A stretch of 64,000 nt of DNA, from positions 1-64,000 of the forward strand of contig CAJUOD010000004.1 of NCBI GenBank assembly GCA_910587875.1, read 5' to 3'. Both the position numbers and the translations under genes were made by a program. Positions 1 to 9,484 of the stretch are shown here, one piece after another. How positions within the stretch are numbered: the stretch's first letter is position 1; every line of letters starts with the position of its first letter. Origin of the DNA: an uncultured Oscillibacter sp. Its GTDB lineage: Bacteria; Bacillota; Clostridia; Oscillospirales; Oscillospiraceae. The notes beneath the pieces are model-generated. The model had not been told where the DNA came from, did no database searches, and saw nothing but the letters and a program-made list of their open reading frames with translations.

Positions 1-2174
1 AGGCCCATGCTGCTGGAGAGATGCCCGGAATCCACTACCGTGACATTCTCAAAGGACTTCGCCGCCTCCAGGGCGTTTTGATAGCCCTCGCTGACGTGCT
101 TTGCCATGGTGATATGGATGATGTTCTGGGCCTCGGTCAGCTTCTCCGCGAAGAATTTCTCGTAGTCCTCCACATCCGGGGGCCGGGAAACGCCCTTCCG
201 CCCCTCGGAGATGTGCGCCAGCAGCTCATCCGAATCCAGCTCCTGCCCGTCCAGGAAGCGTCCCTCGTCCGTACAGACATAATAGGGACAGACGGAGATT
301 CCAAATTCCTTTCTCAGGGACTCCGGCAGGTCGCTCACGCTGTCCGTCGTGACCAGGATGGAGCGCTTCTGGGCCTGCTCAAAGATCAGGATGTCCTTTT
401 CAATGTCCGCCTGCCGGGCCTCCTCGTTCAGCCGGATCAGGCTCTTGGGGAGGATGCTCAGCACCGCCGCCTCCAGCAGCGCGCCGCTGACCGGCTTGGC
501 CAGATACCCGCTGAAGCCCTCCTTGCGGTAGAGGAGCTGGTTGTCGCTGCCCGCGTTGGCGGTCAGCGCCACCACGGGCACATCCTGGCACAGCCCTCCC
601 GGCTGGACCCGCAGGGCGTGGAGGCACTCGATTCCGTCCATCTCCGGCATCAGGTGGTCCATGAGGATGCAGTCATAGTGGTGGTTCTGGGTCAGGGCCA
701 GGCACTGGGCGCCGCTGGAGGCCGTGTCGATTTGGATCTTCGTCTCCGAAAGCAGCTTGCGCACCACCATCAGGTTCATGTCGTTGTCGTCCACCACCAG
801 GATGTGGGCGTCCGGCGCCTCGAAGCTCTGCCGGTAGGGCTCCCCGTCGTGGGCCCTGGCCCGGGCGGCCAGCGTAAAGGTCCCCAGCTCCTTCTCGTCT
901 ATGATGTCCTGCTCCAGCATGACAATAAACTTGGAGCCCTTGGTGTAGACGCTGTTGACGCTGATCTCGCCGCCCATCAGCTCCACCAGCTGCTTGACGA
1001 TGCTCAGTCCCAAGCCGGTGCCCTCGATGTAGCGGTTCTTTTCCTCGTCCACCCGCCGGAAGGCGTTGAACAGGTAAGGGATGTTCTCCTTCTTCACGCC
1101 CTGCCCGGTGTCCTCCACGGAATACCAGACCCGCACCCGGTTGACCCCCTGGCGCTCACACCGGACGGAGAGGGTGACGGAGCCCTCGCTGGTGTATTTT
1201 ACCGCGTTGTTCAGCAGGTTGATTAGAATCTGTTTGATGCGGACCTCGTCCCCGCAGAGCATGCTGGGGATGGAGGAATCGATATGGAGCTTGAACTCCA
1301 GGCCCTTTTCCTTGGCCTTGATCCAGATCATGTTGACGATTTCCGAGAACAGGGCGCCCGTCTCGTAGGAGACGTTGACGATTTCCATTTTCCCGGATTT
1401 GATCTTGGAGATGTCCAGGATGTCGTTGATCAGCGAGAGCAGCAGCTTGCTGGCCCCCTGGATATTCCTGGCGTTCTCCGCCACTTCCTCGGAAATATTC
1501 TCCCGCAGGATGATTTCGTTCAGCCCGATGATGGTGTTGATGGGCGTGCGGATCTCGTGGCTCATGCTGGAAAAGAAGTGGTTTTCCGCCCGATTCAGCT
1601 CCTCGATCTCCTTCTTCTGCCGCTGGGAGAGGGCGTTCTCCTCCTCGTACATCCGGCTTAGGAACAGGAGCAGCACGCTGGTGAGCAGGCCCACCATGAT
1701 CATGGAAAACGCGGAGTCAAAGAGGGCGTTGTGGTGGGCGTTGGGCACGGCCAGCTCCGGATGGTAAAAGGCCACACCGTAGCACAGCAGCGTCTCCGCC
1801 GTGCACAGGCCGAAAAATATGGCCCGGCGCCTCCCCAGCAGGGTGATGCAGACATAGATGAAGCAGAGGACGAACCACTCCGGCACGCCGCTGTAAAATC
1901 CGCCCGCGGAGAAAAAGGTGATGGGGAACAGGGCCAGCAGCAGCACCGCGATGGCCGTGGCTCCCAGATGGATGCGCTTTTTGCGAATGCTGTACCTTAC
2001 GATCAGCGCCATCGCGGCGAGGCTCACAATCAGGATCACGATATTCAAAGAGCTCCTGCCCATAGGCAGGGTGAATATCAGGGCGATCATGCAGATGCTG
2101 GTTACAATGCGGAACATGCGCTCGCGCAGGCTGATCCTGTGATCGGTAATGATCTCAAACCATTTTTTTATCAC
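1..2174 (-). CDS. Hybrid histidine kinase with receiver and C-terminal DegV domain (partial)
   Basis: The GTG start at 2174 follows AGAGG; an in-frame TAA lies six codons upstream. The gene runs off the window, so about 724 residues are visible. Residues 20-175 hold roughly five membrane segments. A HisKA domain follows, with H-box SHEIRTP and phosphoacceptor His206. The HATPase shows GTGLGLS. A receiver has VVDDND and phosphoacceptor Asp506. From about residue 607 the protein becomes a DegV/FakB-type domain: TTDSVSDLP, LDGQEL, ISEGRKGVS and VVDSG are all visible. DegV proteins bind fatty acids. A kinase-receiver-DegV fusion is unusual and suggests lipid-linked sensing or output, which is inference. 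It lies 38 bp after the upstream kinase and is probably the last gene of that operon. Confidence 0.88.
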   Translation of the reverse strand, partial: MIKKWFEIITDHRISLRERMFRIVTSICMIALIFTLPMGRSSLNIVILIVSLAAMALIVRYSIRKKRIHLGATAIAVLLLALFPITFFSAGGFYSGVPEWFVLCFIYVCITLLGRRRAIFFGLCTAETLLCYGVAFYHPELAVPNAHHNALFDSAFSMIMVGLLTSVLLLFLSRMYEEENALSQRQKKEIEELNRAENHFFSSMSHEIRTPINTIIGLNEIILRENISEEVAENARNIQGASKLLLSLINDILDISKIKSGKMEIVNVSYETGALFSEIVNMIWIKAKEKGLEFKLHIDSSIPSMLCGDEVRIKQILINLLNNAVKYTSEGSVTLSVRCERQGVNRVRVWYSVEDTGQGVKKENIPYLFNAFRRVDEEKNRYIEGTGLGLSIVKQLVELMGGEISVNSVYTKGSKFIVMLEQDIIDEKELGTFTLAARARAHDGEPYRQSFEAPDAHILVVDDNDMNLMVVRKLLSETKIQIDTASSGAQCLALTQNHHYDCILMDHLMPEMDGIECLHALRVQPGGLCQDVPVVALTANAGSDNQLLYRKEGFSGYLAKPVSGALLEAAVLSILPKSLIRLNEEARQADIEKDILIFEQAQKRSILVTTDSVSDLPESLRKEFGISVCPYYVCTDEGRFLDGQELDSDELLAHISEGRKGVSRPPDVEDYEKFFAEKLTEAQNIIHITMAKHVSEGYQNALEAAKSFENVTVVDSGHLSSSMG

Positions 2175-2212
2175 GAAGTCCTCTACCCCTTAGAATATGG
2201 TATTGTCCAGAA

Positions 2213-4759
2213 CTAGTCCCCGGCGATCCGCCCGCAGAGCTCCTCATAGGCCCGCATCAGCGCGGAATGGTGCTCCTGGATGTACGCGGCGTCGCCCCGC
2301 TTACCGGCCAGCTCCAGCTCTTTCGCCTGGGCGGAGAGCGTTTCCGCGCCGATGGTCAGGGACGTGCTCTTCAGCGCGTGGACCTTGATGGCGTAGTCCG
2401 CCCAGTTGGCGCTTTCGTAGAGGGAGAGAATCTCCGCCCGCTTGTCCCCGGCCTGGACGCAGAACATCCGGAGCATCTCCCGGTAAAAATCCTCATCCCC
2501 GGCGCAGTAGTCCAGCCCCAGCTCCACGTTGACCCCGGCCTGGGCCAGCCGGTCGTACGGCAGCGCCGGGCCGATGGCCTCCGGTACCTCCGCCGCCGGG
2601 GGCTCCGGGGGCTCCGCCGGGGCGATCTCCGGCGCGGGAGCTTCCGTCTCCTCCGCGAGGGGGGCGTCCTCCCCGGCGGGGGGATTCTTGTCCGCGGCCT
2701 TTGCGCTGTACTGGATGCAGCTCTGGGGCAGCACCTTCCGGAGCACCCGCTCCAAGACGGTGCGCTCAATGGGCTTGGGGACAAATTCCGTAAAGCCCTC
2801 GCTGCGGAACATCTCCCGGGCGCCGCTGACGGTGTTGGCCGTCAGGGCGATGATCGGCAGGTCCTGATACAGGCCGTTCCGAAGCTCGCGGATCTTTTTC
2901 AGGGTCTCCACGCCGTCGAAGCCCGGCATCATGTGGTCCAGGAAGATGATGTCGTAGGAGACGCTGCCGCACAGCGCCACCGCCTCCCGTCCGCTCAGGC
3001 AGGTGTCCACCTCCATGCCGTAGCTGCCCAGGACGCCCTTGGCCACCACGAGGTTCATCTCCTCGTCGTCCACCGCCAGGGCGCGGACGCCCGCGCAGGT
3101 GAAGGGCCTCCGCCCGGCGGCCTGGGCCTCGGCGAACCTGCGCTCGCCCATCTCCCCGTTCAGCAGGTTCGCAACGGACAGGGCGGAGAAGGGCTTGTGG
3201 ATTGCCAGCAGCCGGCTGCCGCCGGGCAGGGTAAACTCCCTCTCAGCGATGACAACCACCCGGAGCGTGTTTGCCAGCTCCTCGTAATAGGCCGGGTTCT
3301 CCTGGTATTCCGTCTGGGCGATGAACACGTGGGTCAGCTTGTGGCTGCGCTGCAGCTTGAGCAGGGCCTCGAAATTGTGGGCCTGATACCCTTGAATCCC
3401 GAGGCCCTCCACCAGATTGTAAATCAGCCCGTCGTAGTACCCCCGGACCGCGTCGAAGCTGTACTTCTCCGGCTTGAAATAGCACGCGATACAGAGCCGG
3501 TCCGCGTGGTTGAGCACGATGCACGGCTGCTCGTCCGCCACGCCCTGGGGAATCACGATATGGGCGGACAGGCCCTGGTCCTCGTTGGCGAAATGGATGA
3601 AGCCCCCCATAGCGTCCAGGAGTCCCCGGGCTATGGGAAGCCCCAGGCCAAGCCCCCCCGCGAAGCGGCTGCTCCCGGAGTCCGCCTGGTAAAAGACGTT
3701 GTACACCTGCGACAGCTGGGACTCCGTCATGCCGATGCCGGTGTCCCGGATGTCCACAATCAGGTTGACGCCGTAGCTCTCCCGCCGGCATCCGATGCGG
3801 ACGTTGACCCCGCCCTCCTCGGTAAACTTGACGGCGTTTTCCACCAGGATTTTCAGCACGTGGGAGATCTTTTCCGCGTCGCCCACCAGGACCGCCGGCA
3901 TCTTCGGGTCGATGTCGAACACCAGCTCCAGGTGCTGGCGGTTGCTCTGGAGGGCCGTCATGGTGATCACGTCGTTCAGCACGGAGGTGATCATGTACTC
4001 TTTTTTGGCCGGGGCCAGGGTGCCCTCCACGATCTCCGTGTAGTCCAGCATGTTGTTGATCTGGCTGGACAGGCGCTTCCCCGCCATTTTGATGGAGGAC
4101 ATATCCTCCCGGATGTCCGGGGGAAGCTCCTTTCCAAGGGCCACCTCGCTGATTCCGATGACCATGTTGATGGGCGTGCGGAGCTCGTGGGACACGTTGG
4201 AGAGAAAAACGGCGTTCTGCTTCCCCGCCGTCTCCAGCTCCGAAAACACGCGCTCATACCACTTCCGCTGGACGCTCCGCCGGTCGATCCAGTACTTCGC
4301 CAGCAGCACCCCGCCGAGGGTCACCGCAGCGCCGAGCCCCAGGCGGAACAGGTCCTGATTCTCCATCCAGATGGAAATGGTGTGAAGGACGAAGCCGTGA
4401 TACAAAATGATCAGCCCATACAGCGCCGCGATCACGTGCATGACCCACTTTTTGTTTAACATGAACAGCGCCAGGATCAGAATGCTGGCCACAGCGGGGA
4501 CGTCGAAGACGCTGGACTTGTGGACGCCGAAGAAAAAGAACTCGGTGAGCATCAGCCCGGCGCACAGGTTTTCGTAAAGCGTATCGGAGCCTAAGCGCCC
4601 GATGTGCAGAAGCCACACGCTGACGCAGCCCGCCGCCACCAGCGGAACCATCCAAAACTCCCAGGCCCGGATCACCGTGACCAGGCACAGCATGACGCTG
4701 AAAATCGTCGCGATGACGGCCAGCAGCAGATGCCTGCCGGTCTGTTCCTCCGCCCTCAT
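2213..4759 (-). CDS. Hybrid sensor histidine kinase with receiver and HPt domains
   Basis: The 848-residue protein has about five membrane segments in residues 10-160. HisKA follows, with SHELRTP and His191. The HATPase has DTGIGM and GLGLGL near 339-373. Residues 410-545 look like a degenerate receiver without a phosphoacceptor. A true receiver spans 557-675, with DD at 564-565 and Asp608. After a Pro/Glu/Ala-rich linker comes an HPt domain with HALKSTS and His794. It therefore carries a full His-Asp-His phosphorelay. The start overlaps the stop of the upstream receiver gene by 4 bp (ATGA), so the two are translationally coupled. No DNA-binding output is present in the operon as seen. Confidence 0.93.
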   Translation of the reverse strand: MRAEEQTGRHLLLAVIATIFSVMLCLVTVIRAWEFWMVPLVAAGCVSVWLLHIGRLGSDTLYENLCAGLMLTEFFFFGVHKSSVFDVPAVASILILALFMLNKKWVMHVIAALYGLIILYHGFVLHTISIWMENQDLFRLGLGAAVTLGGVLLAKYWIDRRSVQRKWYERVFSELETAGKQNAVFLSNVSHELRTPINMVIGISEVALGKELPPDIREDMSSIKMAGKRLSSQINNMLDYTEIVEGTLAPAKKEYMITSVLNDVITMTALQSNRQHLELVFDIDPKMPAVLVGDAEKISHVLKILVENAVKFTEEGGVNVRIGCRRESYGVNLIVDIRDTGIGMTESQLSQVYNVFYQADSGSSRFAGGLGLGLPIARGLLDAMGGFIHFANEDQGLSAHIVIPQGVADEQPCIVLNHADRLCIACYFKPEKYSFDAVRGYYDGLIYNLVEGLGIQGYQAHNFEALLKLQRSHKLTHVFIAQTEYQENPAYYEELANTLRVVVIAEREFTLPGGSRLLAIHKPFSALSVANLLNGEMGERRFAEAQAAGRRPFTCAGVRALAVDDEEMNLVVAKGVLGSYGMEVDTCLSGREAVALCGSVSYDIIFLDHMMPGFDGVETLKKIRELRNGLYQDLPIIALTANTVSGAREMFRSEGFTEFVPKPIERTVLERVLRKVLPQSCIQYSAKAADKNPPAGEDAPLAEETEAPAPEIAPAEPPEPPAAEVPEAIGPALPYDRLAQAGVNVELGLDYCAGDEDFYREMLRMFCVQAGDKRAEILSLYESANWADYAIKVHALKSTSLTIGAETLSAQAKELELAGKRGDAAYIQEHHSALMRAYEELCGRIAGD

Positions 4760-5115
4760 GCGTTCAGCTCCAGGTAGACCCGCTTCAGCAGCTCCTGGGG
4801 CCGGTAGGGCTTTTTCAGATAGTTCGCCGCGCCCATCTTGATGGCGCTGTGGACGTCCTCCTCCAGCCCCGACGCCGTCAGGAAGATCACGGGGATGTCG
4901 GCGGCGAAGCCCTTCATGCGCTCAAAGGTCTCTATGCCGTTCATGCCCGGCATGTCGATATCCAGGAGGACCAGGTCCACCTTCTCGCTCTTCAGCATGA
5001 CCAGGGCCTCTATCCCCGAGTCCGCCTGGAGCACGTCGTAAGCCTTTCCCAGGATGATCGTCGTCCTGGTCAGATTCATGTCGTCGTCATCTACAACCAA
5101 AATACGTTTTTTCAT
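4756..5115 (-). CDS. Single-domain response regulator (CheY-like)
   Basis: The 119-residue protein is a receiver only. It shows the acidic cluster VVDDDD at 7-12, phosphoacceptor Asp52 in LLDIDMPG, the Ser/Thr switch in FLTASG and the conserved Lys in LKKPYRP. It has no output domain, so it probably passes or drains phosphate within the operon's relay. GGGAGG sits 8 nt before ATG. It is the first gene of the operon and overlaps the hybrid kinase by 4 bp. Confidence 0.92.
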   Translation of the reverse strand: MKKRILVVDDDDMNLTRTTIILGKAYDVLQADSGIEALVMLKSEKVDLVLLDIDMPGMNGIETFERMKGFAADIPVIFLTASGLEEDVHSAIKMGAANYLKKPYRPQELLKRVYLELNA

Positions 5116-5167
5116 GGTACCGCCTCCCTGTTTTGCTGCCGGGGACCCCTAGGGCCCCGTAGGTTTT

Positions 5168-5196
5168 ATTCTAAATAAAAACCGTTGGAAAATCAA
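5168..5196 (-). promoter_or_regulatory. Promoter of the phosphorelay operon
   Basis: On the minus strand, TTGATT (5196-5191), a 17-nt spacer and TAGAAT (5173-5168) form a good sigma-70 promoter about 55 nt before the receiver gene. Confidence 0.65.
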
Positions 5197-5264
5197 GACC
5201 GCATTTTCAACGGAGGCGGCGGGAATTCCGGAAACGCGGGCCGTCCCGGCTCCGCGGAACAAAA

Positions 5265-5306
5265 CGGCTCCCGCTTTTCGGGAGAACTCTCGAAAAGCGG
5301 GAGCCG
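5265..5306 (-). terminator. Terminator after the metallophosphatase gene
   Basis: A perfect 16-bp stem (5265-5280 with 5291-5306) has a 10-nt loop. Reading the minus strand, the stem is followed by TTTTGTT. It lies directly after the stop at 5317. Confidence 0.85.
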
Positions 5307-5316
5307 TGTGTGCTTG

Positions 5317-8115
5317 TCAGGCGGCGGCCTGGGTCTTTACCGCGCCTTTACTCAGGCTGGCGGTGATGTCGTATTGATCGATGACGTCGAACTTGGACCA
5401 GTCCTCAGCCTCGCCTCTCTGGTAGGCGGTGACATGGATTCCGGCCTCGTCCACGGTGACCATGCTGAAAATCTGCTGGGAGTTTTCCGCGCCGTCTTTG
5501 TGGACCACGGCGAATTTGCCGCCGGCGGTGTCCTCCTCAAACTCGTCCAGCTTCTCGCCCAGGGAGGAGCAGGTCATGAAGGTGGTGCCCTTTCCGATGT
5601 CCACGATTTTGTTCCCCTTGGTGGTGGTCCGGATGTACTCGTGGTCGTGTCCGTTCATGTACAGGTCCACCTGGAGCTTGTCGCAGAGCTCGGGGATGTA
5701 GGGGTAGTCGGCGGGGTCGTTGAAGTTCACAATGTAGGTGCCCACATGGGCCGCCATGATGCGCCAGGTGCAGTCCGCCTCCTCGTAGACCTTCTCGGCC
5801 CAGGCGGCCTGCTCGGCGAAGAACTTGGCCCGGTCAGCCTCGATGTTGGCCCCCGCTTTTCCGGAATAGGGGTCGGCGTTGATGAAGACGAAGCAGGCGT
5901 CTCCGATGATGCACCAGCCCGTGCCCTCCAGGGGGCCGTACTCCGCCTCATTGGGCAGGCTGGTCCGGGCGCCGTACTGCTTGTAGAGCAGGTCGCCGGC
6001 GTTCTCGTGGTTGCCGGGGAGGAGGATGTTCAGCCGGTCCGCCATGTGGCCGCCCAGCTTGTCGAAGTAGTCCGTCCACTGGGAGCTCTTATAGCCCGCG
6101 TCCACCATGTCGCCGGTGTTCAGCAGGAAGTCCGGCTGCGCCGGGAGCTTGGCCACGAACTTCTCCATGGTGTCCAGGAAGGGGTCGTAGCCGGAGGGCT
6201 CCTCCGCCTGGAGGTCGCCGTACTGCATGAAGGTGAAGGCCCCGGACTCCGGCAGGGTGGTAAAGCTGTGGACCGCGCTGCGGCAGTCCTTGCCCCGGAA
6301 GGTGCCGCCCACGGCGTACTCATAGGCGGTCTCCGCCTTCAGACCCGTGAGGACGGCGGAGTGGCTCTGGGTCTCCTCCCAGCCCTTGGTCAGGTAGTGC
6401 AGGACGCTCTCGCCCTTGGCGGTCTGCCAGGCGCTCTCGCCCTTGGCCCGGTACCAGACCTTGGAGTCCGTCACGGCGGGGTCGGTGAGCCAGTTGAGGT
6501 TCACCTCGGCGTAGGTCTCGCCCACCTGGCAGAGGATCTCCCGGGGGTTGGCGTCAACCACGCCGTCGTCCAGCTCCAGGGGCAGGGGAGCGCCGGTATC
6601 CGTGGGGACCGTGATGGTCTCGCCGTCCACCACGGCGGCGGCATAGTAATAGTACTGTCCCGGGGCCTTCAGGGGCAGCTTCACCGCGCCGCCCTCGGGC
6701 ATGTCCACGGAGTCGGTGAGCTTCTCCGGGTCCTTGCCGTAGAAGACCTTGACGCTGTCGGCCTTCTTCCCCTCGGGGAGGAGCAGCCGGACCTTGACGC
6801 CGGGCTGGGTGCCCTTGGCGGCCCAGTTCACCAGCAGGTCGTCCAGCAGGAGGACGGGCTCCTCAATCACCAGATCCTTGGCCGTCTTCAGCTCCGGGGC
6901 GTTTCCAGCCTTGACGAAGCCGGAGAGCATGGGATAGCCCTCGTCGGGCTCGCCCACCCAGGCCCAGGTGTTCTTGAAGTCCCACTTGAGCTCCTTCTCA
7001 TACTGATCCCGGCTCTGCAGGACCTTGGCGGAGGCGCTCTTAAAGATTTCCCGGTTGGGGTGCTTTTCCGGCTGGTTGCCGGAGAGGGCCGCGCCCTCCC
7101 ACACGAAGTTGTGGGTGATGTTGGCGCCGCTTTCGCTGTCCAGGGTGCCCACGAAGCGGTCGATGTTCTGAGCGCCCTCTTCGCCTTCCACGCTCTTGAC
7201 CACGGAGACGGTGTTTTTCAGGAACTCCGCCGCCGCGAAGGCTCCGGCGACGCCGCCGCCGGAGACGGGGCCCTCGCCGTTGGAGACGGTCAGGGAGCCG
7301 CCCACATAGCAGTTCTCCACCGCGCCTCCGGTCTCAATGCTGCCGATGAGCCCGCCGGTCAGCTCCTTGGCCTTGACCTTCATGTAGGACAGGCAGTTGC
7401 GGACAGGGCCCTCGCACTTGCCCACCAGGCCGCCGGTGGTCTCTTTCGCCTTGATGGATCCGGTGGCAAAGCAGTTTTCAATGGTGCCGTAGCTGACGCC
7501 CGCGAAGGCGCCGCAGGTCTTTTTGCCTTCAATCGTCACATCCACCAGGCCCAGGTTCCGGATGGAGGGGCTGGTAAAGGTCTCGTCGCCCAGGTAGCCC
7601 ACCAGGGCGGCGTACTTCTCCTCGGACCGGCAGATGCGCAGGTTGGAGATGGTGTGGTATTGGCCGTCAATTTTGCCCTTGAACCAGCCGTCGGTTTTGT
7701 CGGCGGTTTCATCCTTGTTGGCGGAGATGGGGGGCATCCAGCCCTCGGCCTCCTCGCCGGAGGCCTTGGCAATGGCCTGGCCGATGCTCTCCATCAGCGG
7801 GCCCATGTCGATGTCCGCCGTCAGCACATAATACCCGTCCCGGGGGGCGTCGGGCACGCCGTCCTTGTTGGCGTCGGCGGATTTCCAGCCGCCGGAGAGA
7901 TAGAGCAGCTGCTCGGGCGTGCCGATCTCATAGCGCTTGGCGGCCTTGTTGTATGCGGGAGGCTTCGCGCCCAGGGACACCAGGGTCTCCGTGTCCCAGC
8001 ACTCCTCGCTCCACCAGCCCTCGGCCTCCTTGGCGGAGACGCCGGCGGCCAGCATGGGCAGAGCCATGGCCAGCACGAGCAGCAGGGAAACCAGTTTCGC
8101 GGTGTGTTTTTTCAT
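5317..8115 (-). CDS. Secreted metallophosphoesterase with GLUG-type repeats (purple acid phosphatase-like)
   Basis: The start at 8115 is chosen because GGAGG lies 9 nt upstream and a signal peptide follows (MKKHTAKL, hydrophobic core, Ala-x-Ala). The open frame extends further up but the added residues look untranslated. The mature protein has GLUG-like repeats (GLVGK, GGLIGS) at about 190-330 and a Fn3-like purple-acid-phosphatase N-domain near 520-620. A calcineurin-like domain follows: QYGDLQ (about 631), NTGDMVD (665), PGNHEN (700), AAHVG (788), NGHDHEY (820). These are the two-metal ligands of that family. It likely hydrolyses phosphomonoesters outside the cell. GLUG repeats, known from adhesins, may anchor or bind. 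Length is 932 residues. Confidence 0.9.
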   Translation of the reverse strand: MKKHTAKLVSLLLVLAMALPMLAAGVSAKEAEGWWSEECWDTETLVSLGAKPPAYNKAAKRYEIGTPEQLLYLSGGWKSADANKDGVPDAPRDGYYVLTADIDMGPLMESIGQAIAKASGEEAEGWMPPISANKDETADKTDGWFKGKIDGQYHTISNLRICRSEEKYAALVGYLGDETFTSPSIRNLGLVDVTIEGKKTCGAFAGVSYGTIENCFATGSIKAKETTGGLVGKCEGPVRNCLSYMKVKAKELTGGLIGSIETGGAVENCYVGGSLTVSNGEGPVSGGGVAGAFAAAEFLKNTVSVVKSVEGEEGAQNIDRFVGTLDSESGANITHNFVWEGAALSGNQPEKHPNREIFKSASAKVLQSRDQYEKELKWDFKNTWAWVGEPDEGYPMLSGFVKAGNAPELKTAKDLVIEEPVLLLDDLLVNWAAKGTQPGVKVRLLLPEGKKADSVKVFYGKDPEKLTDSVDMPEGGAVKLPLKAPGQYYYYAAAVVDGETITVPTDTGAPLPLELDDGVVDANPREILCQVGETYAEVNLNWLTDPAVTDSKVWYRAKGESAWQTAKGESVLHYLTKGWEETQSHSAVLTGLKAETAYEYAVGGTFRGKDCRSAVHSFTTLPESGAFTFMQYGDLQAEEPSGYDPFLDTMEKFVAKLPAQPDFLLNTGDMVDAGYKSSQWTDYFDKLGGHMADRLNILLPGNHENAGDLLYKQYGARTSLPNEAEYGPLEGTGWCIIGDACFVFINADPYSGKAGANIEADRAKFFAEQAAWAEKVYEEADCTWRIMAAHVGTYIVNFNDPADYPYIPELCDKLQVDLYMNGHDHEYIRTTTKGNKIVDIGKGTTFMTCSSLGEKLDEFEEDTAGGKFAVVHKDGAENSQQIFSMVTVDEAGIHVTAYQRGEAEDWSKFDVIDQYDITASLSKGAVKTQAAA

Positions 8116-8187
8116 CGTTGTCTCATCCTCCTTTTTTCGCCGCGCCGCGCCCGGATATGACGGCGCAGTGCGGTCAAGTTCACCTTT

Positions 8188-8217
8188 AGGATAGTCCTGC
8201 CCCTCCTGCTTTGTCAA
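8188..8217 (-). promoter_or_regulatory. Promoter of the metallophosphatase gene
   Basis: On the minus strand, TTGACA (8217-8212), an 18-nt spacer and TATCCT (8193-8188) lie about 70 nt before the chosen start. Confidence 0.6.
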
Positions 8218-8404
8218 TAGAACCTTGTCATTTTCAACAGTTCTTACGATTACACAAGCGTTTGCCTATGTAAATTTCCGCAAATTTCGTGCTCCTTTGC
8301 GTAGAAAGGAGAGGCCGCCTGGAGAACCCCTTCCCGCGCATGGAGCCGGGGGTCCCGTCCGGCGCGCGGGCCGTTTCAGGCGGGCGCACCCCGCATTCTT
8401 GCAG

Positions 8405-8433
8405 ATGACAAGTCCGGATCCGTGTGGTATACT
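8405..8433 (+). promoter_or_regulatory. Promoter of the binding protein/two-component operon
   Basis: ATGACA, a 17-nt spacer and TATACT with an extended TGG lie about 75 nt before the ATG at 8507. Confidence 0.65.
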
Positions 8434-8506
8434 CAAGGCGATACAGGTTTTTCGGCGCGCGGGCGAAACGCGCTGTTCGCGGAGACGAAGGAAGGGGGGC
8501 CCGCTG

Positions 8507-9484
8507 ATGTGGAAAGAACCCAGGCGGCTGCCGGAGGCCGCCGGCATGCTGCTGATCCTGGCGCTGACCGGCGCCGTGCTCTACCTTCTGCTCCTCTGCC
8601 CCGGCGACCTCTCCGCCCGGCAGACGGAGAACCGGCGGATTTTCGGCGCTACCTACATGACCATGAACAACCCCTATTATCAGGTGCTGGACAACTGCCT
8701 GCGCTCGGAGCTGGAGGCCAAGGGGGACGTCCTGCTGACCCGGGACGCCGCCATGGACCAGGAGCGCCAGAACGGGGAGATTGAAGAGCTCATCGCCTCA
8801 GGGGCACAGGCGATCTTCCTGACCCCCGTGGAGTGGGACACCGCCCGGGCGGGGCTGGAGGCCGCGGCGGAGGCCGGGGTTCCGGTCATCGTGGTGGACG
8901 CGCCGGTGCGGGACGCGGACCTGGCCGCCTGCTCCGTCCTCTCGGACAACTACCAGGCAGGGGTCCTCTGCGCGGAGCACCTGATGGCTGCCCGGGACGG
9001 GGCCAAAATCATTTTGCTGGAGCACATCTCCGCCAGCTCCGGCGTGGAGCGCATTCAGGGCTTCCGGGACGCCATTGCGGGCCGCGAGGACTTTCGCATC
9101 GTGGCCTCCGGCGAGTCCGACGGGCAGATTGAAAACGCCATGCCCGTCATGGAGGAGCTCCTCCGCCGGGCCCCGGAGGCGGACGTGCTCATGGCCCTCA
9201 ACGACCCCAGCGCCTTCGGCGGGCTCGCCGCCATCGAGGGGGCGGGGCTCAGCGGGCGCTTCCTCATCTACAGCGTGGACGGCTCCCCGGAGGCCAAGGC
9301 CCTGGTGAGCGACGGGCTCATGACCGCCACCTGCGCCCAGTTTCCCACCCGCATTGCCAAAGAGGCGGCGGCCCAGGGCTACCGGGCCCTGGAGGGCGGC
9401 TGTGACCAGAGAGAGATCATTGTGCCGGTAGAGCTGCTGACGAAAGAGAACGTACATCGCTATGGAACGGACGGGTGGCAGTGA
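8507..9484 (+). CDS. Membrane-anchored sugar-binding protein (RbsB/LacI-type fold)
   Basis: The ATG at 8507 is chosen because a G-rich ribosome site precedes it and a single N-terminal membrane anchor follows (residues 12-35). The 325-residue protein then has the periplasmic-binding-protein type 1 fold: the NNPYYQ start, ELIASGAQAI, VVDAPV and ALNDPSA motifs of ribose-type binders. There is no lipobox, so it stays tethered as an uncleaved anchor. It is followed at once by a kinase gene (1-bp overlap), not by ABC permeases. It probably presents a bound sugar to the kinase, like XylFII of clostridial XylFII-LytS systems. The ligand cannot be told from sequence. Confidence 0.85.
   Translation: MWKEPRRLPEAAGMLLILALTGAVLYLLLLCPGDLSARQTENRRIFGATYMTMNNPYYQVLDNCLRSELEAKGDVLLTRDAAMDQERQNGEIEELIASGAQAIFLTPVEWDTARAGLEAAAEAGVPVIVVDAPVRDADLAACSVLSDNYQAGVLCAEHLMAARDGAKIILLEHISASSGVERIQGFRDAIAGREDFRIVASGESDGQIENAMPVMEELLRRAPEADVLMALNDPSAFGGLAAIEGAGLSGRFLIYSVDGSPEAKALVSDGLMTATCAQFPTRIAKEAAAQGYRALEGGCDQREIIVPVELLTKENVHRYGTDGWQ

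Noticed and set aside
21..1226. Long open frame on the plus strand over the kinase gene
   Set aside because: It is a shadow of the GC-rich kinase gene on the minus strand, whose motifs are clear.
5185..8160. 991-codon plus-strand open frame
   Set aside because: It mirrors the metallophosphatase gene; the product has no recognisable domain and crosses its terminator and signal-peptide region.
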